From NCBI GenBank assembly GCA_043228905.1, contig JBHGNT010000006.1:1488001-1552000 (forward strand): a DNA stretch of 64,000 nucleotides, in the 5' to 3' direction. Below, one piece after another: positions 23,012 through 32,036 of the stretch. The first letter of the stretch is position 1, and each line of letters opens with the position of its first letter. Source of the stretch: Azolla caroliniana (taxonomy: Eukaryota; Polypodiophyta). The notes under the pieces were generated by a model that was not told the origin of the DNA, searched no databases, and saw only the letters and a program-made list of their open reading frames with translations. Position numbers and translations under genes: made by a program.

Positions 23012-25039
23012 ATGGACAATTCGTTGGGAGGCATGTTCAAGCTCACCGGCTCCAACTATTCGGTGTGGAAGTCAAAGATGAGGGACATGCTCGTGGTTAA
23101 AGATCTTTGGTTGCTGGTTCAGTTCGGCGACAAGAGACCGGACAAAATCGACGCCACAATATGGGAGGTGATGCGCATGAAGACAACGGCGTACATACGG
23201 TGCTTCATTGACATGAGCCTATACAACAACTTCAATGAAGAGAGCAAGGCTCATGAGCTCTGGGAGAAGATCGACATTATGTTTCAGAACAAAAATGTTG
23301 TTAACCAGGTTTCGGTATTCCAGAAGCTAGTAAGACTCTAGTACCAAGATGGCTCCAGCATGGCAGAGCACATGAATGCCTTCAAGGGGCTGATACACCA
23401 GGCAACATCATTGGAAGTACCTCTCGCCGACGAGGTACTAGCGCTACTCCTACTCGGTTCCCTCCCGGATAGCTGGGAGACGTTGGTTGTCACTTTGGGC
23501 AACGCCGGGCCGGAAGGGAAACGGTTATCCCTAGCAAGAGTGAAGTCGAGCTTGCTAGATGAGGAAGCGCGTCGGAAAGATAAGGATACGAGCTCCGACT
23601 CTAAAGCGCTCCTTACCAAATTGGAACGTGGAAGACAAAGGAACTGTAGCCCCCAGAACCGGGAAAAGTCGGGGACACGGTCAAAGTCAAGAGGGAGGCC
23701 TACTTGCTTCTATTGCGGCAAGCGGGGACATTTCTAGAAGAACTGTCGGCATTTCCGAAAAGACAAGGAAACCGACGGTACCGATTCGAAGCAGACACCG
23801 AACCGGAATGGTAAAGACCAGAGGGGGCCGGACCGGAAGGGAACGACGGCAATCACGGCAAGTGAAGAAGAGTTGATGCTCATCACCGAGGAGAGTGAGC
23901 TAAACCTTGCCGGCGACGAGATGACTTAGGTGGTCGACTCCGGAGCGTCATTCCACCTTACCCCGGACTGGAAATGCTTCTCATCCTACTCAGCCGGTGA
24001 TCACGGTTGTGTCCGGATGGGGAATGAAGGTACATGCCAAATTGTCGGCATAGGAGATGTGTGGTTGACAACGCCAACCGGATGCAAGCTGCTACTGAAG
24101 GATGTCCGACACGTTCCGGGGGTTCGTCTGAACCTGATATCAACCGATCGGCTAGATGATGAAGGCTACACGGGTAGCATCCGGAACGGTGTTATGAAGT
24201 TCAGCAAAGGGAGCCTGATTGTGGCTCGGGCCTAGAAGGTAAACACGTTGTACCTGATGAATGCCCGATTATGTCCGGAGGAAGTGAACGTGGCATCCGA
24301 CACTACCGGTGAGCTGTGGCACAAGAGGCTGTGTCACATGAGCGAGAAGGGGATGAAGAGGCTTGCAGACGACAACCTCATTCCAGTGAAGAACGTGCAC
24401 TTGGAGAAGTGCACTGATTGTCTGGCCGGTAAACAAAACCGGACCTCCTTCCGATCGAGGCCACCGATGAAACATAATGCACCACTGGAGTTGGTGCATA
24501 CTGATGTATGTCAAGTGGACACGAAGTCACATGCAAGATCGCAGTACTTCGTGACGTTCATAGATGACCACAGCCGGAAGTTGTGGGCCACATCGTTGAA
24601 GACGAAGGATCAGGTGTTATCCGTCTTCAAAGAGCTCCACGCGAGAGTGGAAAGAGAAACTGGCTGGAAGCTGAAGGCGGTTCGAGCAGATAACGGAGGT
24701 GCATACCGGGGGCAATTCGCGGAGTACCGTCGCTCGAAGGGAATCCGACTCGAATTTACCATGCCGAAGACGCCGGAACTAAACGGGATGGCCGAGAGGA
24801 TGAACCGGACCATAATGGAGAGGGTCCGGAGTATGTTGGCGCATGCAAAACTACCCAAGAAGGTTTGGGCTGAGGCATTGTCGACGGCGACATATGTGAT
24901 AAACAGATCACCCTCAGTACCCTTGGACGAAGACACGCCACAGAGAGTCTGGACCGGTAAGGAAGTGTCCTACCGGCATCTAAAGGTATTCGAGTGTCTT
25001 GCGTATGTGCATGTAGCTAAGGACCGGAGAGGAAAACTA
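23012..25039 (+). pseudogene. Copia B1 gag-pol, first segment (gag to integrase)
   Basis: One reading frame from the ATG at 23012, broken by four in-frame TAG codons (23339, 23735, 23927, 24233). Gag starts MDNSLGGMFKLTGSNYSVW. The zinc knuckle CFYCGKRGHF begins about 23702 and stops before its last ligands. The protease motif VVDSGASFHL is near 23930. The pre-integrase region has LWHKRLCHMSEKGM. The integrase core keeps all three acidic residues: HTDVC, RADNGGAY and NGMAERMNRT. The frame is cut at 25039 by insertion of copia C and continues at 31307. Confidence 0.88.
25035..25039 (+). repeat. Target-site duplication AACTA (left) of copia C
   Basis: AACTA here and again at 31307-31311 flanks the copia C array. 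Removing the array and one AACTA restores the B1 reading frame across the junction. Confidence 0.9.
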
Positions 25040-25470
25040 TGTTGGGATTACGGTCCCTCCGGATGGGATGGTCGGATATCTGGGAATCGGGAATGAAGAC
25101 CCGGTTTCAGATCCGGATGATGAAGACCCGGTTCCGGATCCGGATGATGAAGACCCGGTTCCGGAGCCGGATGACGAATGTACCCGGAGAGAGATCCGGA
25201 TGCGGGGACATATTTGTGAATATGTTTTGCCAAGGGCCCTTGAGGCTATATTTGTAAAATAGCCCGAAAGTCATATATGTATAAATATGACTTAGGGCAA
25301 ACAGTTTTGTTGTTGTTGCTCATTTTTCTTGTTTTACACCTAGAGGGAGCGAAGTGAGAGCAGCCGAGAGAGAGAGTGAGAAAGAGAGAGAAAGGAAGAG
25401 GTCGACGCCTCTGTGTAATACCGCCGCCTGTGGCGAGGACAGCGAGCTCAAGGTCATCGCCTTGCAGCTT
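25040..25470 (+). mobile_element. Copia C array, LTR 1 (truncated)
   Basis: Starts TGTTGGGATTACGG like LTR 2 and LTR 3 and matches them closely for about 430 bp. It then stops inside R/U5 and joins RNase H coding sequence at 25471. About 195 bp of LTR end, the primer site and most of the first internal region are missing. TATAAATA is at about 25280. Confidence 0.88.
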
Positions 25471-25942
25471 GATTCGGATATGTCGGCTGATGCAGATACC
25501 AGCCGGTCCACATCAGGGTATGTGATGACGTATGCAGGGGGAGCTGTCTCGTGGCAGTCGAGGCTGCAGAAGACGGTTGCGTTGTCAACCACGGAGGCGG
25601 AGTACATAGCGGCTGTTGAAGCCGGCAAGGAAATGATATGGATGAAGGACTTCATTAGAGAGCTCGGTATCCGGCAGGAGGAGTACCGACTCTACTGCGA
25701 CAGTCAGAGTGCCATCCACCTTGCGAAGAACGCGGCCTATCACTCTCGGACGAAGCACATCCAACGAAGATATCACTGGATCCGGGAAAGGATAGAAGAC
25801 CAGGAGTTCGTGCTGACGAAGATCCACACGAACGAGAACGGGTCAGACATGCTGACCAAAGTGCTCACACCCGACAAGCTGGAAGCGTGCCGGAAGAGGG
25901 TCGGACTGGAAAGACATCCCATGCCGAAGTGAAGGGGGAGTT
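25471..25942 (+). pseudogene. Copia C array, RNase H remnant of a first internal region
   Basis: The segment starts at codons for DSDMSADADTSRSTSGYV and runs to the natural stop at about 25930, then the polypurine tract GAAGGGGGAG. It is almost identical to 30211-30682; I count about four differences. It is the 3' remainder of an upstream copy of the element whose 5' 3.6 kb was deleted. It has no start of its own. Confidence 0.88.
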
Positions 25943-26567
25943 TGTTGGGATTACGGTCCCTCTGGATGGGATGGTCGGATATCCGGGAATCGGGAATGAA
26001 GACCCGGTTTCAGATCCGGATGATGAAGACCCGGTTCCGGATCCGGATGATGAAGACCCGGTTCCGGAGCCGGATGACGAATGTACCCGAAGAGAGATCC
26101 GGATGCGGGGACATATTTGTGAATATGTTTTGCCAAGGGCCCTTGAGGCTATATTTGTAAAATAGCCCGAAAGTCATATATGTATAAATATGACTTAGGG
26201 CAAACAGTTTTGTTGTTGTTGCTCATTTTTCTTGTTTTACACCTAGAGGGAGCGAAGTGAGAGCAGCCGAGAGAGAGAGTGAGAAAGAGAGAGAAAGGAA
26301 GAGGTCGACGCCTCTGTGTAATACCGCCGCCTGTGGCGAGGACAGCGAGCTCAAGGTCGTCGCCTTGCAGCTTGCCATTGTACATTCCCTGCGTATAGTG
26401 ATAGTTGGAGTCTTACACTCCCATGGTTTTTTCCCGTCTAGGGTTTTCCACGCTAAACCCTGTGCATTTGAGTCTCTCTCTGTGTGTTTTTTTACTGCTG
26501 CATTGATCCGTGTTCCCTCGGTTGTGGCCATCCGAGGAAGGTTTTTGGAAAGCGTAAACTCCTAACA
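25943..26567 (+). mobile_element. Copia C array, LTR 2 (625 bp, complete)
   Basis: TGTTGGG...CTAACA. It serves as the 3' LTR of the remnant and the 5' LTR of the intact copy. It holds a 27-bp minisatellite (two full units built on GATCCGGATGATGAAGACCC), TATAAATA at 26182-26189 and an A/G-rich R/U5 start. It differs from LTR 3 by about four substitutions and one indel. Confidence 0.92.
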
Positions 26568-26570
26568 ATT

Positions 26571-26582
26571 TGGTATCAGAGC
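26571..26582 (+). other. Copia C primer binding site
   Basis: TGGTATCAGAGC, three bases after LTR 2, complementary to initiator tRNA-Met. Confidence 0.9.
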
Positions 26583-26598
26583 GACTGCAGTGCAGAAA

Positions 26599-29500
26599 AT
26601 GGAAGGCGGTAGCAGCGGGCAGCCGGGGATGATGGTGCTGAATGCGCAGAACTACGCCGACTGTAAGATAAAGATGGAGGATCTGCTCATTGTTCGGGAC
26701 CTGTATGAACCGATCGACAGGTCGGAAATACCCAAGGGGGTACTTGAGACGGAATGGAGGCTTCTGAACCGGAAAGCCGTTGCAACCATTCGGCAATACG
26801 TCGACGTGAGCGTTCTACAACATGTGGCGAACGACACCAACGCATATGAGATGTGGCGGAAGCTGTCGGGCCTCTACGAGAGGAAGAATGCGTTGAACCG
26901 GACCTCCCTGATGAGGAAGATAGTGAACCTCAAGTACCGGGACGGCGAGAGTATGGTGGAACACGTAAGCACGTTCATGGGATTCGTGAACCAGCTTGCG
27001 GCGATCAAGTTCCCGTTGGAGGATGCAATGCAAGCCATCATCCTGATGTGTACATTGCCGGAAAGTTGGGAGAACTTGGTGGTGACTCTCAGCACCTCCT
27101 GCACCGAAGATAACTTGTCCTTACAAACGGTAAAGACAAGCATTTTGAACGAAGAAGCGCGTCGGAGAGATAAAGAACCGACCTCCGATCCGAAGATGCT
27201 GCTTACCGAATCGGATCGGGGAAGACAACGGAACCGGAGTCCGCAAAGACGGGAGAAGTCGGGGACCCGGTCGCAGTCAAGAGGAAGGCCCACATGCTTC
27301 CACTGTGGGAAGCCGGGGCACTTTCGAAAGAACTGTCGACATTACCGAAAAGACAACGGAGCCGACGACACCGATTCGAAGAAGTCTTCGGAACGGAACG
27401 GTGCTTACCGGGGAGCCACGGACCGAAATGGTTCGGATCGGCGAGGGCAGGACCGGAAAGGAACGACGGCACTCGCGGCAAGTGAAGAAGAGATAATGCT
27501 CATTACCGAAGAGAGGGAGCTGAACCTTGCCGGTGAAGAGATGACCTGGGTGGTCGATTCCGGAGCGTCGTTCCACCTGACCCCGGAGAAGAAATACTTC
27601 TCATCCTACACAGCCGGTGAGCACGGCTGTGTCCGGATGGGAAATGAAGGTACATGCCGGATTGCCGGCATAGGAGACGTGTGGCTGATGACATCAACCG
27701 GATGCAAGATGCTGCTGAAGGATGTCCGACACGTTCCGGAGGTCCGATTGAACCTGATTTCGGCCGGGAGGCTAGACGATGAAGGCTACACGGGTAGCAT
27801 CCGGAACGGTGTCATGAAGTTCAGCAGAGGGAGCCTGATAGTGGCTCGGGCCCGGAAAGTCAACACACTGTACCTTATGAATGCCTGGTTGTGTCCGGAA
27901 GAGTTGAACGTGGCAGCCGACACTGCCGGTGAGCTGTGGCACAAGAGACTGTGCCACATGAGTGAGAAGGGGATGAACAGGCTCGCAGAAGACAACCTTA
28001 TTCCAGTGAAGCACGTGCACCTGGAGAAGTGCACCGATTGCCTGGCCGGTAAGCAGAACCGAACCTCCTTCCACTCAAGGCCACCGACGAGACGTAGTGC
28101 ACCATTGGAGTTGGTGCACACTTACGTGTGTCAAGTAGAAACGAAGTCACATGGCGGAGCCCAGTACTTCGTGACATTCATTGATGATCACAGCCGGAAG
28201 CTGTGGACGGCACCATTGAAGACAAAGGACCAAGTGTTGTGCGTCTTCAAAGAACTCCACGCGAGAGTGGAAAGGGAATCCGGCAAGAAGCTGAAAGCGA
28301 TACGAGCGGATAACGGAGGGGAATACCGGGGGCAGTTCGCGGAGTACTGTCGCTCGAAGGGAATCCGGCTCGAGTTTACTGTGCCGAAGACGCCGGAACT
28401 GAACGGGCTGGCCGAGAGGATGAACCGGACCATAATGGAGAGGGTCCGGAGTATGCTAGCACATGCGAAATTACCCAAGGGATTTTGGGCTGAGGCAATG
28501 TCGACGGCGACATATGTGATAAATAGATCACCCTCAGTACCCCTGGATGGAGACACGCCACAGAGAGTGTGGACTGGTAAGGAAGTGTCCTACCGGCATC
28601 TGAAGGTGTTCGGGTGTCTCGCATACGTGCATGTGGCAAAGGACCGGAGAGGAAAGTTAGATCCAAAGACCCGGCCATGCATATTCCTCGGTTACGGCGA
28701 CGACGAGTTCGGCTACCGAGTATGGGACCCGGTCGACAAGAAGATATTCAGGAGTCGAGATATCATCTTCATGGAGGACAAGACACTCGCCGACTGGGAG
28801 TCGGAGAAGAAGATGAAGAGCTCCAAGTCGACCAGTGAGAATCAACTCTACGAGGAGCAGTCCCGACCGGCAAGGGACCGGTTAGCACTCGAGGATCCGG
28901 CCGAAGACGGTGAAGAAACAGAACCGGCCGAGGAAGATGAAACTGATACCGGAACCGGCCCCGATCCCGAAATGGATTCGGATGAAGAGGAAACGGAGGA
29001 GCCGGTTACCGAAGCTCCGGAACGGAGATATCCTCTAAGAAAGAGAAGGGCCCCCCGGAGATTTCCGGAACCAGAGCACGTGCTGCTAACCGACGAGGGG
29101 GAGCCGGAGAGTCTTGAAGAAGCAAAGCTTGACACCCATAGCCGCAGATGGTTAAGTGCCATGCAGGAGGAGATGGATTCCCTGCGTGAGAACCACACAT
29201 ATGAACTTGTGGAGTTGCCGAACGGAAAGAGGGCACTTCGAAACAAGTGGGTGTTCAAGCTGAAACTGGGAGATGCCGAAAACCCCCCGAGATACAAAGC
29301 CAGGATCGTGGTGAAGGGGTTCCAGCAGAAGAAGGGCGTCGACTTCGACGAGATATTTGCCCCGGTAGTGAAGATGACCTCCATCCGGACGGTGCTGAGC
29401 ATAGCGGCAAGCATGGACCTCGAGGTAGAACAGATGGACGTGAAGACGACATTCCTTCACGGTAACCTCGAAGAAGAGATCTACATGCAGCAACCGGAAG

Positions 29501-30672
29501 GATTCGAGAAGAAAGGGAAAGAGCACCTGGTATGCCGGCTGAAGAAGAGCCTTTACGGACTGAAGCAGGCTCCCCGACAGTGGTACCGGAAGTTCGACTC
29601 CTTCATGACCGACGAAGGGTACCACAAAACGCAGTCCGATCACTGCGTGTTTGTGAAGAAGTTCGAAGGAGGAGACTTTCTAATACTCCTCCTGTACGTG
29701 GACGACATGTTGATCGTCGGACGGGACCAGGTCAAGATACGGATGCTGAAGAAGGCCCTTCACCGAACCTTCTCAATGAAGGACCTGGGTCCGGCGAGGC
29801 AAATACTAGGGATGCACATCATCCGGGACCGGAAGAAGAAGCAGTTGTGGCTGTCACAGGAGAAGTACGTGACAAAGGTGCTTCACCGGTTCAACATGTC
29901 GGAAGCAAGACCGGTTGGGTCAACCCTCCCGGCAAACTGCAAGTTGTCCAGCAAGCAAAGCCCCAAGACAAAGGCTGAGAAGGAGGACATGATGAAAGTA
30001 CCATATGCCTCTGCCGTCGGAAGCTTGATGTACGCAATGGTGTGTACAAGACCGGACATAGGATATGCAGTCGGAGTGGTGAGCCGGTACATGAGCAATC
30101 CTGGCAAAGAGCACTGGAACGCGGCCAAGTGGATACTCCGATACCTGAAGGGCACGGAAAACGTGTGTCTCCGATTCGGCTCCGGTAAGCCCGAACTCGA
30201 CGGCTTTACCGATTCGGATATGTCGGCTGATGCAGATACCAGCCGGTCCACATCAGGGTATGTGATGACGTATGCAGGGGGAGCTGTCTCGTGGCAGTCG
30301 AGGCTGCAGAAGACGGTTGCGTTGTCAACCACGGAGGCGGAGTACATAGCGGCTGTTGAAGCCGGCAAGGAAATGATATGGATGAAGGACTTCATTAGAG
30401 AGCTCGGTATCCGGCAGGAGGAGTACCGACTCTACTGCGACAGTCAGAGTGCCATCCACCTTGCGAAGAACGCGGCCTATCACTCCCGGACGAAGCACAT
30501 CCAGCGAAGATATCACTGGATCCGGGAAAGGATGGAAGACCAGGAGTTCGTGCTGACGAAGATCCACACGGACGAGAACGGGTCAGACATGCTGACCAAA
30601 GTGCTCACACCCGACAAGCTGGAAGCGTGCCGGAAGAGGGTCGGACTGGAAAGACATCCCATGCCGAAGTGA
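26599..30672 (+). CDS. Copia C gag-pol polyprotein (1357 aa), full-length ORF
   Basis: A complete Ty1/copia polyprotein in one frame. I start at the ATG at 26599, 17 bp after the primer site; the frame stays open a few codons upstream but only with a GTG. Order of parts: gag (1 to about 230), zinc knuckle CFHCGKPGHFRKNC (about 233-246), protease VVDSGASFHL (about 316-326), pre-integrase HKRLCHM, integrase (about 480-650), acidic linker, reverse transcriptase with YVDD at 1033-1036, RNase H from DSD (1205) through STTEAEY and CDSQSA to the end. Integrase has Asp571 and Glu606, but the first catalytic Asp is Tyr509 (HTYVC, where B1 has HTDVC). The ORF is otherwise uninterrupted and the LTRs are nearly identical, so insertion was recent. 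Autonomous integration by this protein is doubtful. Confidence 0.95.
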   Translation: MEGGSSGQPGMMVLNAQNYADCKIKMEDLLIVRDLYEPIDRSEIPKGVLETEWRLLNRKAVATIRQYVDVSVLQHVANDTNAYEMWRKLSGLYERKNALNRTSLMRKIVNLKYRDGESMVEHVSTFMGFVNQLAAIKFPLEDAMQAIILMCTLPESWENLVVTLSTSCTEDNLSLQTVKTSILNEEARRRDKEPTSDPKMLLTESDRGRQRNRSPQRREKSGTRSQSRGRPTCFHCGKPGHFRKNCRHYRKDNGADDTDSKKSSERNGAYRGATDRNGSDRRGQDRKGTTALAASEEEIMLITEERELNLAGEEMTWVVDSGASFHLTPEKKYFSSYTAGEHGCVRMGNEGTCRIAGIGDVWLMTSTGCKMLLKDVRHVPEVRLNLISAGRLDDEGYTGSIRNGVMKFSRGSLIVARARKVNTLYLMNAWLCPEELNVAADTAGELWHKRLCHMSEKGMNRLAEDNLIPVKHVHLEKCTDCLAGKQNRTSFHSRPPTRRSAPLELVHTYVCQVETKSHGGAQYFVTFIDDHSRKLWTAPLKTKDQVLCVFKELHARVERESGKKLKAIRADNGGEYRGQFAEYCRSKGIRLEFTVPKTPELNGLAERMNRTIMERVRSMLAHAKLPKGFWAEAMSTATYVINRSPSVPLDGDTPQRVWTGKEVSYRHLKVFGCLAYVHVAKDRRGKLDPKTRPCIFLGYGDDEFGYRVWDPVDKKIFRSRDIIFMEDKTLADWESEKKMKSSKSTSENQLYEEQSRPARDRLALEDPAEDGEETEPAEEDETDTGTGPDPEMDSDEEETEEPVTEAPERRYPLRKRRAPRRFPEPEHVLLTDEGEPESLEEAKLDTHSRRWLSAMQEEMDSLRENHTYELVELPNGKRALRNKWVFKLKLGDAENPPRYKARIVVKGFQQKKGVDFDEIFAPVVKMTSIRTVLSIAASMDLEVEQMDVKTTFLHGNLEEEIYMQQPEGFEKKGKEHLVCRLKKSLYGLKQAPRQWYRKFDSFMTDEGYHKTQSDHCVFVKKFEGGDFLILLLYVDDMLIVGRDQVKIRMLKKALHRTFSMKDLGPARQILGMHIIRDRKKKQLWLSQEKYVTKVLHRFNMSEARPVGSTLPANCKLSSKQSPKTKAEKEDMMKVPYASAVGSLMYAMVCTRPDIGYAVGVVSRYMSNPGKEHWNAAKWILRYLKGTENVCLRFGSGKPELDGFTDSDMSADADTSRSTSGYVMTYAGGAVSWQSRLQKTVALSTTEAEYIAAVEAGKEMIWMKDFIRELGIRQEEYRLYCDSQSAIHLAKNAAYHSRTKHIQRRYHWIRERMEDQEFVLTKIHTDENGSDMLTKVLTPDKLEACRKRVGLERHPMPK

Positions 30673-30682
30673 AGGGGGAGTT
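30671..30682 (+). other. Copia C polypurine tract
   Basis: GAAGGGGGAGTT immediately before LTR 3, overlapping the last bases of the TGA stop. The same tract precedes LTR 2 (25931-25942) and the B1 3' LTR. Confidence 0.85.
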
Positions 30683-31306
30683 TGTTGGGATTACGGTCCC
30701 TCCGGATGGGATGGTCGGATATCCGGGAATCGGGAATGAAGACCCGGTTTCAGATCCGGATGATGAAGACCCGGTTCCGGATCCGGATGATGAAGACCCG
30801 GTTCCGGAGCCGGATGACGAATGTACCCGAAGAGAGATCCGGATGCGGGGACATATTTGTGAATATGTTTTGCCAAGGGCCCTTGAGGCTATATTTGTAA
30901 AATAGCCCGAAAGTCATATATGTATAAATATGACTTAGGGCAAACAGTTTTGTTGTTGTTGCTCATTTTTCTTGTTTTACACCTAGAGGGAGCGAAGTGA
31001 GAGCAGTCGAGAGAGAGAGTGAGAAAGAGAGAGAAAGGAAGAGGTCGACGCCTCTGTGTAATACCGCCGCCTGTGGCGAGGACAACGAGCTCAAGGTCGT
31101 CGCCTTGCAGCTTGCCATTGTACATTCCCTGCGTATAGTGTAGTTGGAGTCTTACACTCCCGTGGTTTTTTCCCGTCTAGGGTTTTCCACGCTAAACCCT
31201 GTGCATTTGAGTCTCTCTCTGTGTGTTTTTTTACTGCTGCATTGATCCGTGTTCCCTCGGTTGTGGCCATCCGAGGAAGGTTTTTGGAAAGCGTAAACTC
31301 CTAACA
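30683..31306 (+). mobile_element. Copia C array, LTR 3 (624 bp, complete)
   Basis: TGTTGGG...CTAACA, followed by the right-hand AACTA target duplication (31307-31311). TATAAATA is at about 30922. Confidence 0.92.
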
Positions 31307-31614
31307 AACTAGATCCGAAGACCCGGCCATGCATATTCCTCGGTTACGGTGACGATGAGTTTGGCTATCGAGTGTGGGACCTGGTCGACAAGAAGGTACT
31401 CCGGAGTCGAGACATTATCTTCATGGAGTACAAGACGCTCGTCGACTGGGAGTCGGAGATGAAGATAATGAACTCCGAGTCGACCGGTAAGGATCGATTC
31501 TACGATGAGCAGACCCAACCGGCAAGAGACCGGTTAGCACTCGAGGAACCAGCCAGTTACGGTGAGGATAACGATCCGGCAGAAGAAGAAGTAGAGGAAG
31601 CTGAAACCGGAAAC
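31307..31614 (+). pseudogene. Copia B1 gag-pol, second segment (integrase end and linker)
   Basis: Continues the B1 frame from 25039: LDPKTRPCIFLGYGDDEFGY, then RSRDIIFMEYKTL and an acidic linker. No stop is seen in it. It ends at 31614, where the gypsy D LTR begins. About 420 bp of the linker and RT start are missing before B1 resumes near 36586. Confidence 0.88.
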
Positions 31615-32036
31615 TGTCAGGAACAGTACTAAGACAGAGAAGGACTTAGTACTAAAAGAAGTATTAGTACTAAGAGAGGTGAAGAACTCTCGAGAGAAGG
31701 AAAGAGTGAGTGAGAGGGAGGGAGGGAGAGAGAGAGAGATGATAAGAAAAGATATATATTATGTGAAGAAAATGTACAGTAACTAGGAGGCTTAAGACTA
31801 GCGTTGAACCGATTTGGTTCGAAATAATGCCTGGTGCCTGCCTCCTTTTATAGTGTTCTAAGGAATACTCCTGAAGTTTCTAGAATGTTCCAGAGAAATC
31901 TGGAATATACATCAATTTTCTATAATAAAACATAAATGAAAATAATATTCTACGTATTACAATGTATAATCTAATGGTCAAGAGCTCGACCCATGTAGCA
32001 TAAGGTCATGGGTTCGAGTCTTGCCATATCATGACA
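31615..32036 (-). mobile_element. Gypsy D, 3' LTR (422 bp, minus orientation)
   Basis: In the minus orientation it begins TGTCATGATATGG and ends GTACTGTTCCTGACA, giving the perfect short inverted ends TGTCA/TGACA. It is preceded by the polypurine tract AAAGGGGGGATAG (32037-32049). Near its 5' end the + strand carries a tRNA-like segment (about 31970-32025) with GGTTCGAGTC, a B-box-type sequence. No matching 5' LTR is present. Confidence 0.82.

Noticed and set aside
26590-26598. A start for copia C gag-pol three codons before 26599.
   Set aside because: It would need a GTG start; the ATG at 26599 is the normal choice.
28848-29414. A 188-codon minus-strand frame and many others opposite the copia C ORF.
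   Set aside because: They are mirror frames of the GC-rich gag-pol gene, with no independent signature.
31970-32030. A functional tRNA gene in the gypsy LTR.
   Set aside because: Only a B-box-like word is good. I could not fold a full cloverleaf, and it lies inside an LTR.
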